Origin: Microbacterium sp.
Lineage (GTDB): Bacteria; Actinomycetota; Actinomycetes; Actinomycetales; Microbacteriaceae
Reading direction: 5' to 3'
Length of the DNA stretch: 64,000 bases
NCBI GenBank assembly: GCA_003248655.1
Contig: QFPM01000018.1
Coordinates: 41,008-105,007, forward strand
Position 1 is the first letter of the stretch, and each line of letters starts with the position of its first letter. Positions 15,545 through 23,521 of the stretch are shown here, one piece after another. The translations under genes and the position numbers were made by a program. Below the pieces are notes generated by a model. That model was given only the letters and a program-made list of their open reading frames with translations. It made no database searches and had not been told where the DNA came from.

Positions 15545-16204
15545 TCAGGGGGTGCAGGACAGGGTCTGCTGGAGGCTCGTCATAAGGTCGATTTCGGCGG
15601 ACTGGATCGCGATCACACCGCCCGCGACCTGCAGGGCGCGCGGGTCGGTGCCGAGCTGCACGAGCGCCTCCGCCATCGGCAGGGCGCCCTCGTGGTGACG
15701 GATCATGAGGCTCAGGAAGGTGCAGTCGGCCGCGGTGCCGGTCTGTGCGCGCATGCCGGCGATCTCGGCATCCGTCGCCATGCCCATCTGCGCCATGAGG
15801 TCGTCCGTGGATGCCGTGCCGGTCGCGTCGTGGTGGTGGGCGGTGTCGGCATCCGACATCCAGGCCATGAGCGGCCCGCCCGCCTGAGGGAGGTTCCACT
15901 TGACGAGCCAGTCGTAGAACTCGCCCTTCTGCGCCGACTGGGTCGTCGCGATGTCGTAGGCGAGGACGCGGATGTCGTCGTTCTCGGTCGTGCGGTAGAT
16001 GTCCATCGCGAGCTCGACGGCCTGCCCGTGGTGCACCTGCATGTCGCGGGCGAACCCGGCCTCGGGCGAGTCGGTGCCCGGCGCCGCAGGCGATGCGCCG
16101 AAGGTCGAGAACCGCCCGATCGCGAACGCCAGACCGGCGACGGCGAGCGCGACGAGCAGGACCGCCCACCACGGCGGCAGAGTGCGTTCGGTCTGCGCGG
16201 TCAC
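15545..16204 (-). CDS. DUF305 family membrane-anchored protein
   Basis: A 219-residue protein with one N-terminal membrane anchor (PPWWAVLLVALAVAGLAFAI) and an extracytoplasmic DUF305 domain. The domain has the paired motifs MQVHHGQAVELAM and MIRHHEGALPMAE, typical of this ferritin-like helical fold whose His and Met residues may bind metal. It begins with GTG in a GTGA overlap with the DUF3105 gene, so the two are coupled. Together with DUF3105 proteins these are a recurring actinobacterial pair of unknown function, possibly linked to copper. Confidence 0.85.
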   Translation of the reverse strand: MTAQTERTLPPWWAVLLVALAVAGLAFAIGRFSTFGASPAAPGTDSPEAGFARDMQVHHGQAVELAMDIYRTTENDDIRVLAYDIATTQSAQKGEFYDWLVKWNLPQAGGPLMAWMSDADTAHHHDATGTASTDDLMAQMGMATDAEIAGMRAQTGTAADCTFLSLMIRHHEGALPMAEALVQLGTDPRALQVAGGVIAIQSAEIDLMTSLQQTLSCTP

Positions 16205-16920
16205 GACTGCTTGCCGGGGCCGTCGATCGCGCCGCTGCACGTCGCGTTCGGCTCGGGCGCGTTCTGGTTGCGCCAGTACTCCTCGAAGAACGTCGGGATT
16301 CTCTCGTCGGAGGCGCTGTCGAGCTGCAGCTGCGCGTTCCACGCGCTCAGGACGATCGGCGACGGGAGCCCCTCGTACGGCGAGAGGATGGCGTAGGTCT
16401 TCGGCACGTGCGACTTCAGCGTCTCGAGCTCGTCGCCCGCAATCCGAGTCGGGTCATACGTGACCCAGACGGCGCCGTGCTCGAGCGAATGGACGGCGTT
16501 CTCGTTCTGCTGCGGCTCGGTGTAGATGCCGCAGTTGAGCCAGTACTGGTTGTGCGGGCCGCCGGCCGGCGGGTTCTGCGCATAGTCGACCGTGCCCTCG
16601 ACGTGCGTCGTCTGGTTGGTGAACGTCTCGACGCCCTCGATCGTCGCGCCAGTGCCGCCCGCTTCGTACGTCACGGACTTCGGCGCGAAGACGATGGATG
16701 CCACGATGAGGGCGATGACGGCGGCCCCGGCCGTTCCTCCGACGATCCACCACATGAGTCGGCTACGCCTGCGGTGGGCGATCTGACGTTCGTACTCGGC
16801 GAGCTTGTCGCGCTTTTGCTGCTCGCGCTGCTGCTTGACGGTGAGTTCGATCCCGGCCTGTGACGCGGGATTTCCGCTGTAGCGCTTGCCGGAGGGGCCG
16901 TTCGAGGAAGTCGGGGTCAT
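16201..16920 (-). CDS. DUF3105 family membrane-anchored protein
   Basis: A 239-residue protein. A cytoplasmic, charged N-terminus (QREQQKRDKLAEYERQIAHRRR) precedes one membrane helix at about residues 57-78 and an outward-facing DUF3105 domain. Conserved pieces are GGPHNQYWLNCGIY and NAVHSLEHGAVWVTYDP; their His and Cys residues are candidate metal ligands. It is first of a two-gene operon with the DUF305 gene and divergent from the Bcr/CflA exporter. Confidence 0.87.
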   Translation of the reverse strand: MTPTSSNGPSGKRYSGNPASQAGIELTVKQQREQQKRDKLAEYERQIAHRRRSRLMWWIVGGTAGAAVIALIVASIVFAPKSVTYEAGGTGATIEGVETFTNQTTHVEGTVDYAQNPPAGGPHNQYWLNCGIYTEPQQNENAVHSLEHGAVWVTYDPTRIAGDELETLKSHVPKTYAILSPYEGLPSPIVLSAWNAQLQLDSASDERIPTFFEEYWRNQNAPEPNATCSGAIDGPGKQS

Positions 16921-17025
16921 GTGCTGTGATCTCGGCTCGGGGGACCCGCGCGGGCGTCACGGGTGGTTTGATTCTATGCGCTCGAATACGGTGCGAACCT
17001 GGGAAGGCAATATGATCGACAGGTT

Positions 17026-17041
17026 GTCGAATCGTTTCGAC
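17026..17041. promoter_or_regulatory. Palindrome GTCGAA-N4-TTCGAC before the Bcr/CflA gene
   Basis: A 16-bp dyad with six-base arms lies 40 bases upstream of the exporter start, in a locally AT-richer stretch. It is a candidate operator or promoter element for the exporter; the regulator is not adjacent. Confidence 0.4.
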
Positions 17042-17080
17042 GGCATCCACCGCTCCACTGAGATCCATTGATGGACACAC

Positions 17081-18412
17081 GTGCTCGATACCGCTTCGAT
17101 CCCCGTGACCGCGTCGCGCCCCGCGCGCACGGCGACGGGAGCCATTCGCACGATCGGCAGTAACCCCGCGACCGCGCCCATCGTGCTCCACCCGGGTGAC
17201 GCGATCCCGACCGCGCGTCGGATCATCTACATCATCCTTCTGGGTGCGCTGACGGCGCTCGGCCCGTTCACGATCGACCTCTACCTGCCCGCGTTCCCCG
17301 TGCTGCAGGAAGACTTCGAGACGACGGCCGCAGCCATCCAGCTCACCCTCACAGGCACCATGATCGGCTTTGCCGTCGGCCAGCTCGTCGTCGGTCCGCT
17401 GAGCGACACCGTGGGGCGCCGCATCCCGCTCCTGGCGGTCACCGCCCTGCACGTGCTTGCGAGCGTCGCCGCGGCGCTCGCGCCCGACCTCTTGCTGCTG
17501 AGCATCGCGCGTGTCCTGATGGGCATGGGTGCCGCGGCGGGCGGAGTCGTCGCGATGGCGATCGTCCGGGACCTGTTCGGCGGACGCCGCCTCGTCGTCA
17601 TGCTGAGTCGGCTCGCGCTCGTCTCGGGCGTCGCGCCCGTCGCCGCACCGCTGATCGGATCGGCGCTCCTCGCGATCATGCCGTGGCGCGGAATCTTCGT
17701 CGTGCTCGCGGTGTACGGCCTGGTCATGCTCGTGTCGGCGATCGTGCTCGTGCCAGAGACGCTCCCGAAGGCGCGTCGGCGCGAGAAGGGCGGCGCGACC
17801 GTCCTCCAGCGTTACCGGAGCGTCTTCAGCGACCGCGTCTTCGTCGGCGTGCTCATCATCGGCGGGATGTCGTTCAGCGGGCTGTTCTCGTACCTGTCGG
17901 CGTCGTCGTTCCTCTTCCAGGAGACCTACGGGTTCGACGCGCGCCAGTATGGGCTGCTGTTCGCCGTGAACTCCTTCGGCGTCGTCGGGGGAGTGCAGGT
18001 GTCGTCGCGCCTGGCGGCTCGCTTCGGGCCGCAGTGGGTGCTCGCCGTGTCGACGGCTGTTCTGATCGCCGCCTCCACGGCGATCATCGTCGCCGATCAG
18101 CTGGGCGCGGGGCTGTGGGGAACCATCATCCCGCTCTTTTTCTTCATGACCGCGTGCGGGTTCACATTCCCCTGCGTGCAGGTGCTCGCCCTCGACCGAC
18201 ACGGCAAGGCGGCGGGGACGGCGGCATCCATCCTCGGCGCGACGAACTTCGGTGTCGCGGGGCTCATCTCCCCGCTCGTGGGGTGGCTCTCGAGGGATGC
18301 CGGGATCACCGCAACCACGATGGCGACGGTGATGGTGGGGTGCGCCGTGATCGGATGCCTGTCGCTGTGGATCGTCGTCCGGCCGCGAACGGTCGAGCGG
18401 CTCGCGCCGTGA
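17081..18412 (+). CDS. MFS drug efflux transporter, Bcr/CflA family
   Basis: A 12-helix major facilitator of 443 residues. After a 45-residue soluble leader, TM1 contains the Bcr/CflA hallmark GPFTIDLYLPAFP; motif A is GPLSDTVGRRIPLL and motif C follows near RLALVSGVAPVAAPLIG. Members export bicyclomycin, chloramphenicol and related compounds by proton antiport. The start is GTG at 17081, without a strong ribosome site; the GTG at 17105 is an alternative, and neither affects the membrane part. Long Asp-Ala-free linkers are absent. Confidence 0.88.
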   Translation: MLDTASIPVTASRPARTATGAIRTIGSNPATAPIVLHPGDAIPTARRIIYIILLGALTALGPFTIDLYLPAFPVLQEDFETTAAAIQLTLTGTMIGFAVGQLVVGPLSDTVGRRIPLLAVTALHVLASVAAALAPDLLLLSIARVLMGMGAAAGGVVAMAIVRDLFGGRRLVVMLSRLALVSGVAPVAAPLIGSALLAIMPWRGIFVVLAVYGLVMLVSAIVLVPETLPKARRREKGGATVLQRYRSVFSDRVFVGVLIIGGMSFSGLFSYLSASSFLFQETYGFDARQYGLLFAVNSFGVVGGVQVSSRLAARFGPQWVLAVSTAVLIAASTAIIVADQLGAGLWGTIIPLFFFMTACGFTFPCVQVLALDRHGKAAGTAASILGATNFGVAGLISPLVGWLSRDAGITATTMATVMVGCAVIGCLSLWIVVRPRTVERLAP

Positions 18413-18443
18413 CGTGCGGCGCGGCATGGGGCAGAATGGCCCG

Positions 18444-19070
18444 ATGCGTGCGCCCTACGACGACCACACGACGACGGTCGCGCTGCAGCGCCTCGTCGTC
18501 GGGGTCGGGCTCGTCGCGGCGGCTGTCGTCATCGGCATCCTCGTTGTGGTCGAGGCGGACGTCGACCTCGACGACTGGTGGAACGGGTTCGTCTCGTTCT
18601 TCGCGCCGCTGCAGCCGATCTCGCTCGCCCTGAACTTCCTCGGCGGCGGGTGGTTCGCGACGTTCGTCGTGCCGCTCGGTGCCGCTGCGGTCTTGCTGGC
18701 GCTGCGGCGACCGTGGGGTGCCGTGTACGTCATCCTCGCGTCGGCGATGAGCGCGGCGGTCGTGCAACTGCTCAAGGCGATGTTCGGCAGGCCACGGCCG
18801 GAAGAGATGATCGTCGTGTCGGACTTCGGCTCTTTCCCCTCCGGGCACACGGCGAACGCCGCGACGATCGCGGTCGTCGCGGTCGTGCTGTTTCCGCAGG
18901 TGTGGGTCGCGGTCGTGGGGGCCGCGTGGGTGTTCGCGATGGCGTTCAGTCGCACGCAGGTGCACGCGCACTGGTTCAGCGACACGGTGGCCGGCACCCT
19001 CGTCGGCACCGGCATGGCGCTCGTCGCTGCCGCGATCCTCACGCGGTGGCTCGTCGCCGAGAGCGGATGA
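18444..19070 (+). CDS. PAP2-family membrane phosphatase
   Basis: A 208-residue integral membrane protein with about six hydrophobic segments. All three PAP2 motifs are visible: KAMFGRPRPE (KX6RP form), FPSGHT, and SRTQVHAHWFSD (SRX5HX3D). These form the active site that removes phosphate from lipid phosphates such as phosphatidic acid or undecaprenyl pyrophosphate. The start at 18444 gives a normal N-terminus; an in-frame ATG at 18414 overlaps the preceding gene's end. It lies 32 bases after the exporter. Confidence 0.88.
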   Translation: MRAPYDDHTTTVALQRLVVGVGLVAAAVVIGILVVVEADVDLDDWWNGFVSFFAPLQPISLALNFLGGGWFATFVVPLGAAAVLLALRRPWGAVYVILASAMSAAVVQLLKAMFGRPRPEEMIVVSDFGSFPSGHTANAATIAVVAVVLFPQVWVAVVGAAWVFAMAFSRTQVHAHWFSDTVAGTLVGTGMALVAAAILTRWLVAESG

Positions 19071-19153
19071 GAGCGGCTGAGGGCGGCTAGCGCGGCGCGC
19101 GCCGTCGCGCAAGCCACTCGACGCGGACAGCAGGCGAGCCTACGCTCGCGGGC

Positions 19154-20707
19154 ATGAGCGAACTGTCGACGCCCACGGGGCGCGAGCCCGCGCTGCGCGC
19201 GCAGCCCCGGGCGGACGGGTCGGCGCTGCGGGCGCTCGTGCTCGGCGCGACGGGATACATCGGGGGCCGGCTCGTGCCCCGGCTCATCTCGGCGGGGTAT
19301 CGCGTGCGGGTTCTCGCGCGCGACGCGGCACGGCTCGCGGCGTTCGACTGGGGAGAGGACGTCGACGTCGTCGAGGGGTCGGCAACGGATGCCGAGGCGC
19401 TCGCCGCCGCGTGCGCGGACATCGACGTGCTCTACTACCTCATCCACTCGATGGGGCAGGGGAAGGGTTTCGAGGAGGCTGACCTCGCCGCGGCGCGCGC
19501 CGTTGCGCGTGCCGCGGAGGGCGCGGATGTCGGGCGGATCGTGTACCTCGGCGGGCTACATCCCGAGGGGGTGCCGCTGAGTCCGCACCTGCGCTCGCGC
19601 GTCGCGGTCGGCGAGGTCTTCCTTGCGAGCACCGTGCCGACGCTCGAGCTGCAGGCCGGCGTCGTCATCGGGTCGGGGTCCGCGTCGTTCGAGATGATCC
19701 GGCACCTCACCGACGTGCTGCCCTACATGCCGGCGCCGCGGTGGGTGCGTAACCGCATCCAGCCGATCGCCGTGCGCGACGTCCTGCACTATCTGCTGGG
19801 CGCGGCGCACGTCGACCCGGGCATCAACCGGGCGGTCGACATCGGCGGGCCCGACGTGCTCCGGTACGGGCAGATGATGAACGGCTACGCGGTCGAGGCG
19901 GGGCTGCCGCAGCGCCCGATCGCGGCGCTGCCGGTGTTCACGCCGGGCCTCGCCTCGCACTGGGTCAACGTCGTCACGCCGGTGCCGCGCGCGATCGCGC
20001 GGCCACTCATCGCGTCGCTGCAGCACGACTGCGTCATGGACGACCACGACATCGACGCCCTGATCCCGCCGCCCGAGGGCGGCCTCACGCCGTATCGGCG
20101 AGCCGTCGCGCTCGCCCTCGGACGCGTCGAGGCCGACACGGTCGAGACGAGCTGGCAGGATGCCGAGGTCACCGGCATCCCCTCAGATCCCCTGCCGTCG
20201 GACCCCGACTGGGCGGGCCGCACCGTCTTCACCGACGTGCGGACGGCCGAGACTCCGGCATCCGTCGAAGCGCTGTGGAGCGTGATCGAGGGGATCGGGG
20301 GCGCGAACGGGTGGTACTCGGCGCCGCTGCTGTGGGCGCTGCGCGGGTGGATGGACCGCGTCATCGGCGGCGTCGGCCTCTCTCGTGGCCGCCGCAGCCG
20401 ATCGCGCGTCGCGGTGGGCGACGCCATCGACTTCTGGCGCGTCGAGAAGGTCGAGCCCGGGCGGCTCCTGCGCCTGCGCGCAGAGATGCGGGTGCCGGGG
20501 CTCGCGTGGCTCGACCTCGCCTGCGAGTCCGGTGCGGACGGGGGAGCGGTCTACCGGCAGCGCGCCGTCTTCTTTCCCTCGGGGCTCGCCGGGCGGCTGT
20601 ACTGGCTCGCCGTGCTGCCGTTCCACGGGTTCATCTTCCGCGGGATGGCGGAGCGCATCACGGCCGCCGCCGAGGCCGAGACGGATGCCGAGACGGACGC
20701 CGCCTAG
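19154..20707 (+). CDS. NAD(P)-binding SDR-DUF2867 fusion protein
   Basis: A 517-residue protein with two parts. Residues about 26-330 are an atypical extended SDR (NmrA-like), with the nucleotide loop VLGATGYIGGRLVPRL and LYYLIHSMGQGKGF. Residues about 365-505 match DUF2867, with SRSRVAVGDAIDFWRVEKVEPG and a final membrane-proximal helix. This fusion is known in actinobacteria and is related to the DUF2867/YbjT-type proteins; the substrate is unknown. The last residues are a short Glu/Thr/Ala-rich repeat (AEAETDAETDAA). Confidence 0.83.
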   Translation: MSELSTPTGREPALRAQPRADGSALRALVLGATGYIGGRLVPRLISAGYRVRVLARDAARLAAFDWGEDVDVVEGSATDAEALAAACADIDVLYYLIHSMGQGKGFEEADLAAARAVARAAEGADVGRIVYLGGLHPEGVPLSPHLRSRVAVGEVFLASTVPTLELQAGVVIGSGSASFEMIRHLTDVLPYMPAPRWVRNRIQPIAVRDVLHYLLGAAHVDPGINRAVDIGGPDVLRYGQMMNGYAVEAGLPQRPIAALPVFTPGLASHWVNVVTPVPRAIARPLIASLQHDCVMDDHDIDALIPPPEGGLTPYRRAVALALGRVEADTVETSWQDAEVTGIPSDPLPSDPDWAGRTVFTDVRTAETPASVEALWSVIEGIGGANGWYSAPLLWALRGWMDRVIGGVGLSRGRRSRSRVAVGDAIDFWRVEKVEPGRLLRLRAEMRVPGLAWLDLACESGADGGAVYRQRAVFFPSGLAGRLYWLAVLPFHGFIFRGMAERITAAAEAETDAETDAA

Positions 20708-20716
20708 ACTCGCGGG

Positions 20717-21325
20717 ATGACCGCGATCCGCCCGTTTCGCGCGGGCGACGAGCCCGCGCTCGCGGAGATCTGCCTGAGAACGGCGGATGCCGGGGCGGAC
20801 GCGTCCGGCATCCTCGCCGATGACGACCTGTGGGGCGAAGTGTTCGCGCTGCCGTACGTCGCGCGGCATCCCGACCTCGCCTTCGTCGTCGAGACAGACG
20901 GCGGCCGCGTGGCCGGATACGTCGTCGGCACGGACGACACGCGGGAGTTCGAGGACTGGTTCGCCGCCCAGTGGTGGCCGCGGTTCGCCGCGCGCTGGCC
21001 GACGCCGGATGCCGGGGGCGGCCGTCAGGGCGACATCCTGCGCTACGCGTACGGCCGGGGTGCGGGGATCGAGCCGCTCGCCGAGGACTACCCTGCCCAC
21101 CTGCACATCGACCTGCTGCCCGAGTTGCAGGGTCAGGGGTGGGGCAGGCGCCTCATCGACGCGTTCGTCGAGGCGCTGCGCGAGCGGGGCGTGACGGGCG
21201 TGCACCTTGTGGCCGACGCGCGCAACGAGGGCGCGAGCCGCTTCTACCCGCGGGTGGGCTTCACGCCGCTCCCGTCGCCGGAGGGCGCGGTCGCGTTCGG
21301 ACGGGATCTCAGCCGAGCGTCTTGA
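20717..21325 (+). CDS. GNAT-family N-acetyltransferase
   Basis: A 202-residue acetyltransferase. The acetyl-CoA loop is Q-G-Q-G-W-G-R within LLPELQGQGWGRRLIDAF; the final strand ends in SRFYPRVGFTPL. The length and the insert around residues 75-105 resemble bacterial O-GlcNAcase-linked or OGA-type GNATs. The substrate cannot be predicted. Its last 17 bases overlap the convergent acetyltransferase on the other strand. Confidence 0.85.
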   Translation: MTAIRPFRAGDEPALAEICLRTADAGADASGILADDDLWGEVFALPYVARHPDLAFVVETDGGRVAGYVVGTDDTREFEDWFAAQWWPRFAARWPTPDAGGGRQGDILRYAYGRGAGIEPLAEDYPAHLHIDLLPELQGQGWGRRLIDAFVEALRERGVTGVHLVADARNEGASRFYPRVGFTPLPSPEGAVAFGRDLSRAS

Positions 21326-21857
21326 CCCGGCGGCGCTCGTGCAGCGCGTGGGCCGCGACGCCGCCGACGAGGCTGTCGTCGACGAGCGTGCCGCCGTCCT
21401 CGTGCCAGCCGTGGCTCTCGTAGAAGCGCGCCGCCCGCTCGTTGCCCTCGAGCACCCACAGCACCGCCTCCGTGAAGCCCGCGGCGCGGAGATGCTCTTC
21501 GGCGGCGACCATGAGCGCGTGACCGATGCCGGTGCCCCAGGCATCCGGAACGGCGTACACGGCGAAGACCTGGCCGCGCTCGGGCGCGTCCGGCTCGGTG
21601 TCGTCGTCGACCGCGGGGCCGACCGCGGCCCAGCCGACGACCTCGCCGCCCCGTTCGGCGACGACGTTCACGGATCGGGGGTCGGCGTTGTAGCGATCCC
21701 AGCCGGCCGCGCGGCGCTCGGCCTCCTGCACCTCGTCGAGGCCGTCGAGCACCTCCTGCGCGATGAGCCCGCGGTACGCGACGCGCCAGGAGGCCACGCG
21801 CACGTGCGAGATGGCTGCGGCATCCGCGGCCGAGGCAACACGCACGACGACGCTCAC
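21309..21857 (-). CDS. GNAT-family N-acetyltransferase
   Basis: A 182-residue acetyltransferase. Visible hallmarks are VASWRVAYRGLI near the N-terminus, VYAVPDAWGTGIGHALM as the acetyl-CoA loop, and NERAARFYESHGW near the end. The start is GTG at 21857 in a GTGA overlap with cydC, so it is translated with the cydDC transcript although the roles seem unrelated. Confidence 0.85.
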   Translation of the reverse strand: MSVVVRVASAADAAAISHVRVASWRVAYRGLIAQEVLDGLDEVQEAERRAAGWDRYNADPRSVNVVAERGGEVVGWAAVGPAVDDDTEPDAPERGQVFAVYAVPDAWGTGIGHALMVAAEEHLRAAGFTEAVLWVLEGNERAARFYESHGWHEDGGTLVDDSLVGGVAAHALHERRRVKTLG

Positions 21858-23521
21858 GCCACGCGCCCGTCGACGAGGTGCACCGTGCGGTCGACGAGGT
21901 GCGGCGGCACCGCGACGTGCGAGATGAGGATGACCGCCTGGTCGTCGCCGACGGCGCCCAGGAGGTCGGTGAGGAGGGCGTCCGAAGCATCCGCATCGAC
22001 TCCTGCGGTCGGCTCGTCGAGCACGAGCACGGGGAAGCCGCGCAGCAGCGCCCGCGCGAGCGAGATGCGCTGCGCCTGACCGCCCGACACGAGCGCGCCG
22101 CGTTCGCCGACGCGGGCGTCGAGGCCGCCGCGCTCGCGCAGCCACCCGCCGAGGCCGACGCGGTCGAGCACGGCGGCAAGTTCGGCATCCGTCGCCGAGT
22201 CACGGGCGAACAGGAGATTCTGGCGGATGTCCTCGTCGAAGAGCATCGGCTGCTGTTCGCAGAGGCCCACGGTGCGGCGCACATCGTCGGGGTTCAGGCC
22301 CGCGACATCCGTGCCGCCGATCGAGTACTGGCCGGAGGTCGTGTCGAGGAACCGCACGAGCACGTGCGCGAGCGTCGTCTTGCCGGCGCCGCTCGAACCC
22401 ACGACCAGCACGCGCTCGCCGGGGCGGAGGTCCAGGTCGACGCCCGCGAGGGCCTCGCCGTCGCCGTCCGGCCAGGCTGATCCGACGCCCCGAAGCGCGA
22501 GCCCGTCGCCGAGCGAGGGCGCCTGCGCCCCCGCGGCGTGCGCGTCATCGTCCGGGATGCCCGCGGGGAGCTCGTCGGGGACGACGACGGCGATCCGCTC
22601 CGCCGCAGCGCGCACCTGACGCCACGAGGCGGCGGCGGCAGGGACGGTGGCGAACACCTCGAACACGGCCATCGGCACGAGCACCGCGACGGCGAACGCG
22701 GGGGCGGCGATCGCGACGTCCCCGACCGCGGGAGCGGTGACGACGACCGCGAAAAGCGACGCGGCGCCCGCGAGCACCGACACGAGCGCGGTGGTCCCCG
22801 CCTGGGCCCCGGCGCGGCGGATGACGGCTCGGCGCAGCTCGGCATCGGCCGCGCGGATGCGGGCGGCGCTCTCGCCCTCCGCCCCGAACGCGACGAGCAC
22901 GTCGAGGCTCGTGAGGTGGTCGAGGACGGCATCCGCCAGTCGCGCGCGCAGCGGGGCGATCGACCGCTCGGCGCGCGAGCCCGATACCCAGCCCCACCCG
23001 GTCGCGACGATGGCGGCGATCACGAGGCACGCGAGGAGGGTCAGCGCCGCAGGCCACCACACGACCGCGACGAGGACGACCGCGCCGAGTGCGACGGCGG
23101 CCGACGACACGAGGGGGAGGACGACCCGCAACGGCAGGTTCTGTAGCTCGTCCACGTCGTCGACGAGCGCCGTCAGCACCGATCCGCGCCGCGTGCGCGA
23201 GAGCCCGTCGGGCGCGAGCGGAATGAGCCTGCGCACGAGGTCGGCGCGGGTGACGGCGAGCTGACGCAGTGCGGCGTTGTGGCTTGCGAGGCGTTCGGTG
23301 TAGCGGAAGGCGGCGCGGCTCAGCGCGAACGCGCGCACTCCCACGACCGCGGCGCTGAGGTACATGACGGCGGGCTGCTCGCTCGCCCGGACGATCAGCC
23401 ACGCGCTACAGGCGAGGAGCGCGACCGCGGATGCCTCGGACAGAAACCCTGAGGCCGCGCCCGGCCAGAACGCCCGCAGCGGCGGCATCGCGCGGCGCAG
23501 GATGTCGTTCGCTGTCGTCAC
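21854..23521 (-). CDS. cydC: Thiol-reductant ABC exporter subunit CydC
   Basis: A 555-residue half-transporter: six membrane helices in the first 300 residues, then an ATPase domain. Walker A is GSSGAGKTT, the signature is VSGGQAQR, and Walker B is LVLDEPTAG. With CydD it exports glutathione or cysteine-type reductants needed to assemble cytochrome bd haems. It starts with GTG in a GTGA overlap with cydD and is followed by a coupled acetyltransferase. The linker between membrane and ATPase parts has an Asp/Ala-rich stretch (IPDDDAHAAGAQAP). Confidence 0.93.
   Translation of the reverse strand: MTTANDILRRAMPPLRAFWPGAASGFLSEASAVALLACSAWLIVRASEQPAVMYLSAAVVGVRAFALSRAAFRYTERLASHNAALRQLAVTRADLVRRLIPLAPDGLSRTRRGSVLTALVDDVDELQNLPLRVVLPLVSSAAVALGAVVLVAVVWWPAALTLLACLVIAAIVATGWGWVSGSRAERSIAPLRARLADAVLDHLTSLDVLVAFGAEGESAARIRAADAELRRAVIRRAGAQAGTTALVSVLAGAASLFAVVVTAPAVGDVAIAAPAFAVAVLVPMAVFEVFATVPAAAASWRQVRAAAERIAVVVPDELPAGIPDDDAHAAGAQAPSLGDGLALRGVGSAWPDGDGEALAGVDLDLRPGERVLVVGSSGAGKTTLAHVLVRFLDTTSGQYSIGGTDVAGLNPDDVRRTVGLCEQQPMLFDEDIRQNLLFARDSATDAELAAVLDRVGLGGWLRERGGLDARVGERGALVSGGQAQRISLARALLRGFPVLVLDEPTAGVDADASDALLTDLLGAVGDDQAVILISHVAVPPHLVDRTVHLVDGRVA

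Noticed and set aside
16763..18427. Minus-strand open frame of 554 codons
   Set aside because: It is antisense to the Bcr/CflA exporter and has no recognisable domain.
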